Of a stretch of DNA of 64,000 nt, positions 17,130 through 26,402 are shown piece by piece. Position 1 is the stretch's first letter. Each line of letters starts with the position of its first letter. The position numbers and the translations under genes were made by a program. This DNA comes from Terriglobus albidus (GTDB lineage Bacteria; Acidobacteriota; Terriglobia; Terriglobales; Acidobacteriaceae). The stretch lies in contig NZ_JAGTAS010000055.1 in NCBI RefSeq assembly GCF_025685425.1, positions 124,001 through 188,000 on the forward strand, given 5' to 3'. Below the pieces are notes generated by a model. It worked only from the letters and a program-made list of their open reading frames with translations. It was not told where the DNA came from and did no database searches.

Positions 17130-17387
17130 TAGTTAACCGTCCTTTCCTAAACGCGTGTGTAGCAATTGCCGATCCAGGATTTTTGCGCTGTCCAGGGCCA
17201 AAGTGTTTATGGCTGTATACAGTTATGTTTCGGAATGGATCCGGGCGATACACCAGGGCGGGCATAGTGAAAACTAACGAATCAATCCGTCTTTAGGAGT
17301 GTTCTCGCGCGAAGTCGGGTCTGAATCCCGATCGGGGGAAACAGTCCGCCGGAGCTTGCTCGAGTTGCGAGGTGCCGGGGATCCAAG

Positions 17388-17409
17388 AAGAACACCAGAG
17401 GGTGTTCTT
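17388..17409. terminator. Possible terminator hairpin
   Basis: AAGAACACC-AGAG-GGTGTTCTT is a perfect nine-base-pair stem with a four-base loop. It lies just past the stop at 17423 of a minus-strand gene fragment. It ends in T on both strands, but no long T-run follows, so termination is possible rather than clear. Confidence 0.45.
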
Positions 17410-17422
17410 GTATCAACGAGCT

Positions 17423-17557
17423 CTATTGCACCAGTGCGATCTCGCTAACGTGGTAAATCGTGCTGGAGCTGATGTTCATGGTGACGGCTCCATTGCCGCC
17501 CAATTGCAGGGCGTCAACGATAATCAGTTTCAAGGGGGGAGATGCATTGCAACACTG
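17423..17557 (-). pseudogene. C-terminal fragment of a secreted or pilus-type protein
   Basis: The minus strand reads LKLIIVDALQLGGNGAVTMN followed by ISSSTIYHVSEIALVQ and a stop. This resembles the C-terminal end of TadG-like or other secreted Acidobacteriota proteins. The upstream part is missing: the sequence abuts repeat R2 at about 17560. I read it as a gene truncated by an insertion or recombination event. Family assignment is tentative. Confidence 0.4.
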
Positions 17558-17559
17558 CT

Positions 17560-17600
17560 TGCTTGTTGGACCTTACTGGCCCCGCAGATGGACCCAAATC
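17560..17600 (+). repeat. Short dispersed repeat R2
   Basis: GTTGGACCTTACTGGCCCCG then CAGATGGACCC, related to R1 and R3. It marks the break point of the secreted-protein fragment on its left and leads into the inverted repeat around the tRNA remnant on its right. Confidence 0.5.
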
Positions 17601-17615
17601 GGAGGTGGCGGAGAG

Positions 17616-17703
17616 CTAAGTTGTTGAGATAAATGGTGACCCGGGCAGGAGTCCAACCTGCGACCTTCGGAGTTCCCTGCCACACGTATTTTCAACAACT
17701 TAG
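17616..17703. repeat. Perfect 12-bp inverted repeat enclosing the tRNA remnant
   Basis: CTAAGTTGTTGA at 17616-17627 and TCAACAACTTAG at 17692-17703 are exact inverted copies 64 bp apart. The tRNA 3' half lies between them. The arrangement suggests recombinase arm sites or the termini of a minimal element. Confidence 0.55.
17634..17674 (-). other. 3' half of a tRNA gene (attachment-site-like remnant)
   Basis: On the minus strand it reads TCCGA-AGGTC (3' anticodon stem and variable loop), then T-arm GCAGG-TTGGACT-CCTGC, acceptor strand CCGGGTC, discriminator A and CCA. The 5' half (D-arm and anticodon) is absent and the flanking sequence cannot complete the cloverleaf. tRNA 3' halves of this kind are what integrase crossovers leave behind. 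The amino acid cannot be assigned because the anticodon is lost. Confidence 0.6.
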
Positions 17704-17747
17704 AGAAAACACTTAACAATAAGAATCAATAACTTAGAACCCTGCGC

Positions 17748-17792
17748 AATCCTTATTGGACTCTTATTGGCCCCTCAAATGGACCCGCGCTG
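17748..17792 (+). repeat. Short dispersed repeat R3
   Basis: CCTTATTGGACTCTTATTGG followed by CCCCTCAAATGGACCC. It contains an internal doubling of CTTATTGG, as does R1. It lies between the tRNA remnant and the XRE relic. Confidence 0.5.
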
Positions 17793-17848
17793 AACCCACT
17801 GCGGCACGAACGGCAGTTCAGCGTCCCAGATGACGGCCAGTTCGGCGT

Positions 17849-18013
17849 GGCGGGAAACAGGAGCAAATCTCGAGGTCCGAGAGCCGTGCCGACATTCATC
17901 TCTCGACATTGAAGCGCTACGTCGAGGCAATGGGGGGCACGCTCACGCTTGTTGCTGAGTTCCCTGACAGTTCCCCTGTGAAGCTCACCGGGTTCGCGGA
18001 TATCGCCAAGTAG
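17849..18013 (+). pseudogene. 3' remnant of an XRE-family (HigA-like) regulator gene
   Basis: An in-frame 54-codon tail reading GGKQEQISRSESRADIHLST, then LKRYVEAMGGTLTLVAEFPD and a stop. The pattern of recognition helix followed by STLKRYVEAMGG and a C-terminal strand is characteristic of HTH antitoxins paired with HigB/RelE toxins. The N-terminal half and any toxin gene are missing. A second, more damaged copy of the same 3' end lies at 31009. Confidence 0.65.
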
Positions 18014-18059
18014 GCCTAATTCAACTGCACTGAAGCGGACCAGGTGATGACTCGACAGC

Positions 18060-18389
18060 ATGCACTCGCCCAACTTTCGGTTTTCAACCGCAATGGCCTA
18101 CGCGTTCTGCCTCCTCGACACATGGTCGAGTTCTCCGCAACACGAGGCCGAGCTGCGGGAACTCGCGACGTCTCTAAAGAAAGAGTTGCAGGAAGAATAT
18201 GAGCGAGTCATTCCCGCGCGGAGCCAGAAAAACATGACTCTCTTTGAGCTAACGCTCTATTCGCCAGCAATCGAGGAACTGTGGTCGGAAACTGGAATCA
18301 GCCGCTTGAAGCCCGATGGGGCGATCACCAAGAAATGGAACGACATCTTCGAAGATGTAGCCTACAAGCTGTCAAAATATTCTTCTTAA
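18060..18389 (+). CDS. Hypothetical protein (109 residues)
   Basis: Coding-like protein of unknown family, rich in charged helices (ELRELATSLKKELQEEYERV, then IEELWSETGISRLKPDG). An alternative Met at residue 12 (MAYAFCLLDTW) may be the true start. No clear ribosome site precedes it. It lies between two gene relics, so it may itself be a passenger of a lost element. Confidence 0.45.
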   Translation: MHSPNFRFSTAMAYAFCLLDTWSSSPQHEAELRELATSLKKELQEEYERVIPARSQKNMTLFELTLYSPAIEELWSETGISRLKPDGAITKKWNDIFEDVAYKLSKYSS

Positions 18390-18408
18390 ACTTCGAATCC
18401 AGGGCGGG

Positions 18409-18726
18409 TTGGCGAGAAGCAACTACTATTCTCGACCTCGTCGCCAAACAGGAGATTCCCACCTCTGCCTGCTCGACCTTAGCAGTCAGAATTCAGCTCT
18501 CATTCGGGACGGTATCGATCACCTCACCCGCACCATCGAGCTGAATCCCGACTACGACAATGCCATGCGGTATCTGAATCTCGCCTATCGCCACCACGCG
18601 GATCTGTCATGCGGCGACGACACAAAGCGAAGCGAAGACCTCACACTGGCAGCTCAATGGAGTCAAAAGGCAATGGCAGCGCGAAAGCACAACGAGGAAA
18701 CCCGCGTCAGCCGAATCCATAAGTAG
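18409..18726 (+). pseudogene. C-terminal remnant of a secreted TPR protein
   Basis: From about 18480 it reads NSALIRDGIDHLTRTIELNP, DYDNAMRYLNLAYRHHADL and LTLAAQWSQKAMAARKHNEE. This is the final TPR and tail of a widespread Acidobacteriota lipoprotein-like TPR family. The normal N-terminus (signal peptide and earlier repeats, about 200 residues) is absent and the first 25 codons do not fit the family. A truncated relic is the best reading. Confidence 0.55.
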
Positions 18727-19066
18727 GAGACGGGCGTCCCACCCAAGCCTGGGACCCATTTTCCGCACGGACATTTCGACCCGGTTCCACGAAAGCTCCG
18801 TATTGCCGGTAATACGCCACTGCCGGCTACCAAACTATACTCCTCAGCGATGAGGAGAGGCCGTTCTGAAGCAGCTATCAAGATCGATCGTTTCCTTGCT
18901 GTTTTGTCTGTTTCGAGACCCCTTGGTTCGTCCGCAGATTCAGAGCGGGCCAAACCCGAACCCACCTGCAACCAAGACGGTACCCTTTGCGTGAAGGCTG
19001 ACGTGGAACAGTCCGTAGTCGTGAATCCGCTCTATTTTGAGGTCCGTGTAAGGTGCTCGGAGCAGA

Positions 19067-19720
19067 TCAAGTACGCCCAGAAGCCCTTCCATGAGTGATG
19101 CGAGCTTGTAATCGCTTCGCCCACTCCGGCGCATCAGTTCTCAGGGACTGCGTATCCGCATCGCCCGAGACTTCTGACAAAAGCTTGCCCGTTTTCACAT
19201 CATAAAGGCGGTAGTCTCCAACCTCGGGACCGTGCGTCGGTCCGTAGACGACCGCCACCTGCTTGCCACCTTCGAGAAACATCCAACCCCACACCATCTG
19301 GCCCTGACGGAAGGTATGGAGCACCTGCTTGTGCTGAAAGACGACAACACTCAAGGGGATCGAATAGGACGTACAACAGTTCTCGACATTAATCGTCCAA
19401 CCGAGCGTTTGGCGATCTTGCGCTAACTCAACTCCAGAAAACCCGACCACGTTGAAGACAATTTCCTTATCGGTGCTGGCCTTCAATGGTGGAAGGGTTT
19501 GGACAGATTCCGTTCCGTCACTGTAGATGATGTGCAACGGGCCGGTCTCGTATCCAGAACCGGATGTCGGTTGTGCGATGAAAAACTTCGTAATCTGAGC
19601 CGCTTGCGACGCGTCTTTCATTTGCAGAATCGTCACCGAGGAGTGTCCAAATGTCGTTGCGGGTAACCAAGCGACCGGCAGAAACACCCATGCAAGAGAG
19701 GGACCTTTCACGAGCACCAT
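19067..19720 (-). CDS. Secreted hypothetical protein
   Basis: 217 residues from the ATG at 19720. The start MVLVKGPSLAWVFLPVAWLP and following residues form a signal peptide. The mature part is beta-rich (GPLHIIYSDGTESVQTLPPL, VVGFSGVELAQDRQTLGWTI, GKQVAVVYGPTHGPEVGDYR). The last ends in a YDVKTGKLL-type strand, which suggests a repeat-like or propeller-like fold. The frame continues upstream to a TTG at 19780. No family recognised. Between 19780 and 20080 only a short antitoxin-like scrap (MTDRSRLHELVDSLPE, minus strand near 19860) is seen. Confidence 0.6.
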   Translation of the reverse strand: MVLVKGPSLAWVFLPVAWLPATTFGHSSVTILQMKDASQAAQITKFFIAQPTSGSGYETGPLHIIYSDGTESVQTLPPLKASTDKEIVFNVVGFSGVELAQDRQTLGWTINVENCCTSYSIPLSVVVFQHKQVLHTFRQGQMVWGWMFLEGGKQVAVVYGPTHGPEVGDYRLYDVKTGKLLSEVSGDADTQSLRTDAPEWAKRLQARITHGRASGRT

Positions 19721-20079
19721 CCATCGCTGCGAGTTGATCGACGAAACTTCCGATAGAAGTCTACCGCGTTCTTGCTGCAATCAGGAGCTAGGTCATCGAC
19801 GGCGAGCGTTGTTTCCGGCAAGCTATCAACAAGTTCGTGGAGACGAGAGCGGTCAGTCATGGCTGGATCGCATGCCAGGCCGGTCGTCGGCAATTCGGAA
19901 GTTTGCGTGCCGATGAATGTCGAAGAGCATAGTCGCCAAGTAACTCACCGAAGCTGGGCTCGATGGGTGATTTGCCCTGTTCTCAACAGAAGGGTGGCGA
20001 CAGAGACTCGGGAGACGAGGGGGGAAGGCTTAAGCAAATCTGTATCGTTTGCGGACCGTCTTTCAGCGGCCCGCAATCG

Positions 20080-21207
20080 TCAGTCGTGAGAGACCTCTTG
20101 AAAAGAAACAACACTCTTGTTCAGTGGTAGCTCGTGTGTTCGTTGCTGCGCACTTGAACTACCCTTTGTGGGCATGAGGGTGTAGTGGTCAATGACATAC
20201 GGAATACCCTCACCGATGAGCGGTTTGGGGGATGTTGTGACCTCGAAGTGCAAATGAGGCTCGCGGGCATCTCCAGAGCCACCAATACGCGCGAGGACTT
20301 GTCCACGACGGACATGCTCCCCAATCTTTACCCGGATGCTCCCTGGTTGGAGGTGGAGATAATAGGCGTATTGTCCATGACCGAGATCCAAGGTAATGAA
20401 GTTGCCTGGGACAGTATCGAGTGTGATTGGTATAGCTGGGTGGAATGCATTTCCGTGCCCAGGAACGTTCTCCGGTAGACCATCTCTGACAGCGATGACA
20501 CGGGCATTCGCAACCGCGAGCGCAGGCTTCCCATAAGAGAAATAGGAGTCTCTTTTCGTCGGATCTCCGGACAAGGTAACCCCATTTTGCATTTGTTGCC
20601 AGTCGATCGCGTAGCGTTCATCGATGGCCGGCTGACCATTAAGGACGTGTACCCCACGACGATGGTGATTGTCGGGACTATTATCTGGAGCGTCATCAGC
20701 AATCCAGTCCGGCCCTTCTACAGGTGGACCTAGTACTTGTAACGGCGTGTGATGTGTTTCAACAATAGCGCCTTCTGCTACTAATCCGGAAGCCACGACA
20801 CGATGAGCGAGTCGTGGGGGTATTTGTGCAGTTCCGTCAAATTCGACCGACATAAACACTATGACAGTCTGACCGCCTGGGATTTGAACTGGCACCGTCG
20901 GCTTTCCAGAAGTCAGAAGCGCAGTCATGGACTGAAGATTCTCACCATCAAAGACCGCGATTGGTTGGGTCGGTGCGTCAGGGTTGATCACCTCTATGCG
21001 GTCTAGGGCCGCAGCAGAAGGCATGAAGTTAGTGAGGTGTAACTCGTAGAAAAGATGGATACGACCTTCACTCGGAAATGCAGTTGGAGCGAATGGAATG
21101 CGCGTTTCCATCTGAAGGGGAAAAGGAGCCTGCTTCGGTGGCTGCTGGCACGGTGCCGCAATGCAAATGGAGGCGGTCATCATGGCAAGAAGGAAACGGA
21201 ATCGCAT
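20080..21207 (-). CDS. Secreted M23-family metallopeptidase (LytM-like)
   Basis: 375 residues from 21207, starting MRFRFLLAMMTASICIAAPC, a signal peptide. The N-terminal half (about 25-210) is a beta domain of unknown family. The C-terminal M23 domain (about 250-350) shows GHGNAFHPA, LDLGHGQYAYYLHLQPGSI, GEHVRRGQVLARIGGSGD and the diagnostic EPHLHFEV (HxH zinc ligands). It is likely a periplasmic peptidoglycan endopeptidase, or a degenerate LytM factor if the first His/Asp pair is incomplete. The frame extends upstream to 21303 without signal-like content. Confidence 0.8.
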   Translation of the reverse strand: MRFRFLLAMMTASICIAAPCQQPPKQAPFPLQMETRIPFAPTAFPSEGRIHLFYELHLTNFMPSAAALDRIEVINPDAPTQPIAVFDGENLQSMTALLTSGKPTVPVQIPGGQTVIVFMSVEFDGTAQIPPRLAHRVVASGLVAEGAIVETHHTPLQVLGPPVEGPDWIADDAPDNSPDNHHRRGVHVLNGQPAIDERYAIDWQQMQNGVTLSGDPTKRDSYFSYGKPALAVANARVIAVRDGLPENVPGHGNAFHPAIPITLDTVPGNFITLDLGHGQYAYYLHLQPGSIRVKIGEHVRRGQVLARIGGSGDAREPHLHFEVTTSPKPLIGEGIPYVIDHYTLMPTKGSSSAQQRTHELPLNKSVVSFQEVSHD

Positions 21208-21465
21208 GCCCTGTGTTACGAAGCCGACATCAAAAAGTTCCCGGCTTCTCAACTTGAACTTGACACCGCCGGGCCTTCTCATGGAAGGTCCGCTCAACCT
21301 CACGAGCGATTTATCGCCGAAGCACTCATCGAGAGGGGCTCGATCGGTGCCTCGCCGGAGTCAACAAGTGAGCATCGTGGTCAAGATGCTGCTGAATGGC
21401 CGATCGAAGTTTTCTTCCCCGAGAGATACGCCACAATCCCTTGTCGCCGAATGGCAGTTCGATCC

Positions 21466-23899
21466 CTAATCACAACGCAGTGCTGTTATTGGATCAACGC
21501 GAGAAGCTTCCCGCGCAGGAACTGCGCAGGCGATTCCCGCAACCACGCCCAGCACCAGGACGCCGCCCAGAAGAACGAAGGGGTCTTGGGCATTGCCGTC
21601 ACTCCACTGTGCAACGAATTTGCTCAAAACCACCGTGAGCGCCAAACCACATAGGACACCGCTGCCCACACTCAAGAATGTGGACGCGAAGACAATCCGT
21701 AAAACATGACCGCGCCCAGCCCCCAGCGCCAGTCGAATCCCAAACTCATTTGTACGCTGAGCTACGGTATAGGAAACGACGCTATAAAGACCCACAGCAG
21801 CCAGGATCATGCCTAGTGCGGCGAACAATCCAAATATCCACGACACCAGATGATCTTGTTGCCACTTTGGCTCGTTGCTGATCCAAGTCTCCAAATCCTC
21901 AACATTGTTGTAAATCTGCTGTTCTGGATTCACCGCATTCACCTGAGTCGCCAGGGCATGCATGAGTGTCAAAGGAGGCACGTCCGACCTCGCAAGGACT
22001 TGGGTCCCCTCGCTCATGCTTAGCGTGTAGGGAATAAAAATCCCTGGTTTGACTGGATTTTTCAATCCATCGTTGCGTGCATCTCCGACAACTCCCACGA
22101 TCAACAGCCATGCATCCGCAATACCTGGCACGGACAAGACCTCCGGCGGCCGGCTTTCGATGCCCAGCAGCTTCAACGAGTGTCCGACGGCGTCGCCGTT
22201 CGGAAAGTAAGATCGCGCCAGCGTCTGGTTGATCAACGCTACGTGGGCGCCGTTCCGGTTCTCCGTTTCGTTCCATAGCCGTCCTTGCAATAACGGAATG
22301 CGAAGCGTCGGGAAGTAACCTGAATTGACAAGATTGAGAGAACCCAGCTCCTGGTCTGTCGCAGGCTTGCCCAATTTCAAATCGCAGGTTCCATCCGTTG
22401 CGTGGCGGAGTTGCATTGCTTGAGATCGCGGTCATCGTTACCCCAGGAGTTTCCGCGATCTTCGAACGCAACTGTTCAAAGTAGGCCGCACGAGCAGCCC
22501 ATGTGGTAAACGAATTCTTATGGAGTGGAATCCCCACCGACATGATATTGTGCGGGTCGTAGCCCAGAGGTGCATGCATCAACCGCGCAAAGCCCTTCAT
22601 TGCAGAACCCGCTCCAACAAGTAGTAGAAGGGTGAGCGCAATCTGTCCGGCGATCAGTGCGTCATGCGTTCTGCGCCCATGCACGCTTCCGGCTACACGT
22701 CGAGTTCCCGACAATGCCACACGGCTCAACTGCGGACGCGAGAGCTGCAGCGCAGGCCACATGCCGAAAAGAATCCCTGTGCCCAGCGCGACGCCGATGC
22801 TGAACATTAGTACTGGGAAATTAACGTGTATTAGTACCTCGGGCGCGAAGGCATACTTCGGCAGCACCACTTGTAGGACCGCGAGAATGCCATAAGTCAG
22901 AGCCACGCCCAGCGCGGCCCCGATTGTGGACAGCAGCAGTGATTCAGTGAGCAACTGTCGTACTATGCGCCGTCGGCTTGCCCCAATCGCTGCTCGCACA
23001 GCGAGTTCATGCTGTCGTGCCGTGCCACGGGCCAGCAGCAGAATAGAAACATTGCTGCACCCGATTGCCAGGAGCAGCCCCACAGCGCCAAATAACAGAT
23101 ACAAAGTTCCGCTAATACTCTTGACGACCCAGTCGTTCAGTCCTTCCACCTGTACCTTGAAGTGTTCGGGGAACTGTTTTGGACTGCTTTGAGCGAGCCG
23201 CTCCAGTAAAGGCTGCAAATCAGCGTTTGCGGCGTTGTGGGTCACGCCTCGCTTCAGAAGAATGTCGATCATGTACCGGGAACTCTGGGTCTGAATCAGC
23301 TTGAGAGGGAGAAAGACATCGGCGCTATACCAAGTGAAGCGTGGCGCGGCTATACCAACGATCACGTAGTTCTTCCGATCCAACTGCAATGTCTGCCCCA
23401 ATACTGCTCGATCCCCCAAAAGTGCTTCTGCCAAAACTTGTACGAAAGCACAACTACAGGCTGCGGCTCTTGACCATCAGGAGCGTCCGAGGGTAATAGT
23501 CCCCGTCCCAGGACAGGAGGCACACCCAGTTCATTAAACCCGTTCGCGATCAGGCTGATTGCGTTAACGTTCTCGGGTAGATCGTGTCCGGTAAGGGTCA
23601 TGGGATCATAGTCCATCGCGAGCACGCCCTCTACGCTCCGCAGCTGCTGCAACTGCTCAACCTGTTGACCATTCAGATTGATCCAATCGCCTGATCTTAT
23701 TTGCTGTTTACAGTCAGCCGAACGATGCGGCCGCCGCAGGATATGGATACGGATTTACGAGCGCGGCATAAATGACGCTAAAAACCGCCGTGGTTGCCCC
23801 AATACCTACAGCCAGCGAGACCACCGCCGTCAGGGTAAGCCCTGGATTTCGAAAAAATTGGCGCGTTGCGTACCGGACATCATGAAGCAAGGTCTGCAT
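21466..23899 (-). pseudogene. ADOP-family (MacB/FtsX-like) ABC permease, broken by several frameshifts
   Basis: One permease gene can be followed through successive frames. The N-terminus at 23899 reads MQTLLHDVRYATRQFFRNPG; two indels lie near 23700-23730. The next frame ends at KFWQKHFWG, with an indel in a T4G5 run near 23420. The next frame carries VRAAIGASRRRIVRQLLTES and runs to NATPPRNGWNLRFEI, with an indel near 22380. The last frame carries GRLWNETE, FGIRLALGAGRGHVLRIV and PAREASRVDPITALR. Both FtsX repeats and the periplasmic MacB domain are present. Four indels in one gene indicate a pseudogene, unless the sequence quality is poor. Confidence 0.8.
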
Positions 23900-24156
23900 A
23901 CACCGTCCCTACAACATAGAAGTTGCTGCCCATGTTCGCATAAAAATGACTCTTGCAGAAACGTGTTCGCTTAAGTGCGTCCCTACTACTTTCGAGCGCC
24001 ACAGCCAATGCACTCGTTGAAGGGATCGGCACCGAAAGTCGGCCTGTGGAAGGTGATTTCTGGGGCAATTACTTCCGCCATACGCGTTTATGAGGACAGA
24101 TGCCTGACTTTGTACTCGATAAGAGAGAATGGTAACGAGCGAGGTACGGCGGGCAG

Positions 24157-24790
24157 ATGGATCAACAGTTTTGGCAAGACAAGTGGGCTAGCAATAAGAT
24201 CGCGTTTCACAATGCTGAGGCACATCCATTGCTGGTCCGGAACTTCCGTGCTCTGGGACTACGGAGGGAGGCCCACATTTTCGTGCCTCTCTGCGGCAAG
24301 AGCAGGGATCTGAATTGGCTAGCTCAGCAAGGCTATCGCGTTACCGGAGCCGAACTGAGCAACCTCGCAGTCAATCAGTTCTTTCAGGAGCTAGGCGAAC
24401 AGCCTACAGTGTCCACGTGTGGTTCCCTGCAACGTTGCGAGGGAGGTTGGATTCGTGCTCTTCCAAGGCAGCATCTTCGATCTCACTCCGGACCTTCTCG
24501 GCCCCGTCGATGCCGTGTACGATCGGGCAGCTTTAGTCGCCCTGCCGGCAGGTCTACGCGACGAATATGCGAGCCATTTGACAAGCCTAACGCGAGCGCG
24601 GCGGCAACTTCTGATCTGCTATGAGTACAACCAAGCTTGCGCTGAGGGGCCACCTTTCTCCGTACCTGAAGACGAAGTAAAGCGGTTGTATCAAGCGACC
24701 TTTGCAATAGAGCTTTTGGAGAATCAGAGGGTGGAGGGAGGTCTGAAAGGCCGTTGTCCCGCTACTGAACGTGTTTGGCTCCTTCGGTAA
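24157..24790 (+). pseudogene. tpm: Thiopurine S-methyltransferase-family gene with one frameshift
   Basis: The first frame reads MDQQFWQDKWASNKIAFHNA, FVPLCGKSRDLNWLAQQGYR and GAELSNLAVNQFF, the TPMT N-terminus and SAM-binding signature. From about 24400-24440 the family continues in a second frame: FQGSIFDLTPDLLGPVDAVY, DRAALVALPAGLRDEYASHL and GPPFSVPEDEVKRLYQ, to the stop at 24790. Combined length (about 210 residues) is normal for the family, so a single indel separates it from an intact gene. Intact homologues methylate thiol, selenium or tellurium compounds. Confidence 0.75.
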
Positions 24791-25489
24791 CGACGAGTCC
24801 GCTCCTATTTGTCAATTTTGGCTTACGCTAACGTCGCTGACAAGGCGGCGCAGAGCACAGTTCATTGAGAAAGAATGTGGCGGATGGTTTGGAATGGCCA
24901 GATCCATAGAGGCGGCGTACGGGCAATCACATCTCCGCGATTCTCGATGAGCGCATTATCGCCAATGCGCTCATCGACGTGTGCTGGGCAGGGATGAGCG
25001 TCTGGCCAATGTTTTGTCCGTAACAGCATGGCGGCATCCTGGCTTTATCCAGCACTCGCCGCACGAAAAACAGGCCATGGAAATGACAGAGTATGGAAAG
25101 CATGAAAGCCATGAAGCCGGCTTTCCACCCTTCCCACGCTCCTTGGAAATCCCTGCGGGATTCCCACATTCCCACGGCCTCGACGATTAGAGATATCTTC
25201 TTGTCCCCCCTGAAACCCGAATCATCGCCACCGCAAGGGGCTTGTAACGGATGTCTGAGGTCCACAACGTAACGCATGTCCAGGTACACTCCCCCTAGTG
25301 GACTGTAACAGCCGAATCCGTAGTGGGCAGGATGGAATGAGAGCGATCGCGATAGGCGCACTTGATCGCCTTGGCGCTAGGTTATGATGTCGGATGTGGC
25401 CGTGAAGCCCGATGCCGATGAAGCACAAGGATTGCGAAGAGCGCAACCAGCCAGCAACCCTGATGGAGCGCGGCTTGGCAGCCATCCAA
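24791..25489. other. Non-coding region with one copy of a direct repeat
   Basis: About 700 bp without a convincing gene. Short open stretches lack protein-like composition. It contains repeat copy A at 25300, which matches copy B on the far side of the SDR gene. A low-complexity patch with tandem GGGAATCCC-type words occurs near 25130-25190. Confidence 0.5.
25300..25341 (+). repeat. Direct repeat copy A, downstream of the SDR gene
   Basis: GGACTGTAACAGCCGAATCC followed by GTAGTGGGCAGGATGGAATGAG. It matches 26316-26357 with about four differences, in the same orientation. The two copies bracket the SDR gene as a 1-kb cassette. Confidence 0.65.
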
Positions 25490-26284
25490 TCACCAGGTAA
25501 GCCCAACGGCCTTTCTCATTGCATCCTCGAATGCCTGATCGTCGAGGTTTCTTCGCAAGCCCACAATCATCTCAGCGTCTTGGCCGACCGGGACACGGAG
25601 GGGTGTTGCGGGATCTTCGATTGCACTGGCGATGGCCAATGCGACCACTTCAGGTCCGGTTGAACCAGATGGGCCCGTCATCTTGGTGTGGGCTCCGGCC
25701 CACTGCTCCCAAAGTCCGGCGTAGTCGGCTGGTCCCTTATGAGGCTCGATCGGTTTTATGCCAGTAGCGATGTTTCCAGGCTCGATTAACACGCTGCGTA
25801 TTCCAAAGTGACGGACTTCCAAGTGCAGTGATTCGGTCATGGCTTCGAGCGCGAACTTGGAGGCGCTGTAGGCTGCTCCGAGCGGCGAGGAGACTCGGCC
25901 GTTCACACTCGACACATTCACGATGACGCCGGAACCCCGCTTTCGCCAGGCGGGCAAGACCGCCTGGATGATGCGCAACGCGCCGAGCGTGTTTGTCTCG
26001 AACATCTGTCGGAAACGATCCAGTGGATAGCCTTCCACCGGCCCTCCGCCAAATATCCCTGCGTTGTTGACGATTGCATCGAGCGGACCAATCTTTTTAA
26101 GGCACCGCGCCACGGAGTCATCGCTGGTGACATCGAGCACATGTGCCTGGATGCCTTCCAATCCACTCAACGCGGAGATGTCGGTGGCGACGACTGAATG
26201 CCCTCGTTTGGCAAGCACCTGCGCCGTTTCCATTCCTATGCCGCGTGCCGCGCCTGTAATCAAAATCTTTAGTGCCTTTGACAT
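25490..26284 (-). CDS. Short-chain dehydrogenase/reductase
   Basis: A 264-residue classical SDR. ITGAARGIGMETAQ is the TGxxxGxG cofactor motif. Asp in ATDIS at the end of strand 2 favours NAD. NNAG is at about residue 80. The catalytic Ser is in NVSSVNG and YSASK supplies Tyr and Lys. PGNIATGI follows. It resembles oxidoreductases of the YusZ / 17-beta-HSD-like group, but the substrate is unknown. It is flanked by direct repeats at 25300 and 26316, suggesting acquisition or mobilisation as a cassette. Confidence 0.9.
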   Translation of the reverse strand: MSKALKILITGAARGIGMETAQVLAKRGHSVVATDISALSGLEGIQAHVLDVTSDDSVARCLKKIGPLDAIVNNAGIFGGGPVEGYPLDRFRQMFETNTLGALRIIQAVLPAWRKRGSGVIVNVSSVNGRVSSPLGAAYSASKFALEAMTESLHLEVRHFGIRSVLIEPGNIATGIKPIEPHKGPADYAGLWEQWAGAHTKMTGPSGSTGPEVVALAIASAIEDPATPLRVPVGQDAEMIVGLRRNLDDQAFEDAMRKAVGLTW

Positions 26285-26315
26285 TCGGAAGTCCTCTTGC
26301 GTGTCGTAGATAGTT

Positions 26316-26357
26316 GGACTGTAGCAGCTGAATCCGTAGTGGGCAGGATGCGATGAG
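26316..26357 (+). repeat. Direct repeat copy B, upstream of the SDR gene
   Basis: GGACTGTAGCAGCTGAATCC followed by GTAGTGGGCAGGATGCGATGAG, matching copy A at 25300. It lies 31 bp upstream of the SDR start, so it may also contain promoter sequence. Confidence 0.65.
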
Positions 26358-26402
26358 TCTACGGTCTCTCACAAGCTGCCGATATCAAGCCGTTGTTCAC
26401 AT

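Noticed and set aside
17634-17674. Complete tRNA gene
   Set aside because: Only the 3' half is present; no D-arm, anticodon loop or 5' acceptor strand can be folded from the flanking bases.
18850-19098. Possible 82-residue plus-strand gene with a signal-peptide-like alternative frame
   Set aside because: It needs a frameshift to join a hydrophobic start (KQLSRSIVSLLFCLF) to the later frame, has no clear ribosome site and overlaps the end of the minus-strand secreted-protein gene.
19708-19893. Antitoxin-like fragment starting MTDRSRLHELVDSLPE
   Set aside because: Only about 25 residues look family-like, there is no ribosome site, and it runs into the secreted-protein gene; kept only as a note.
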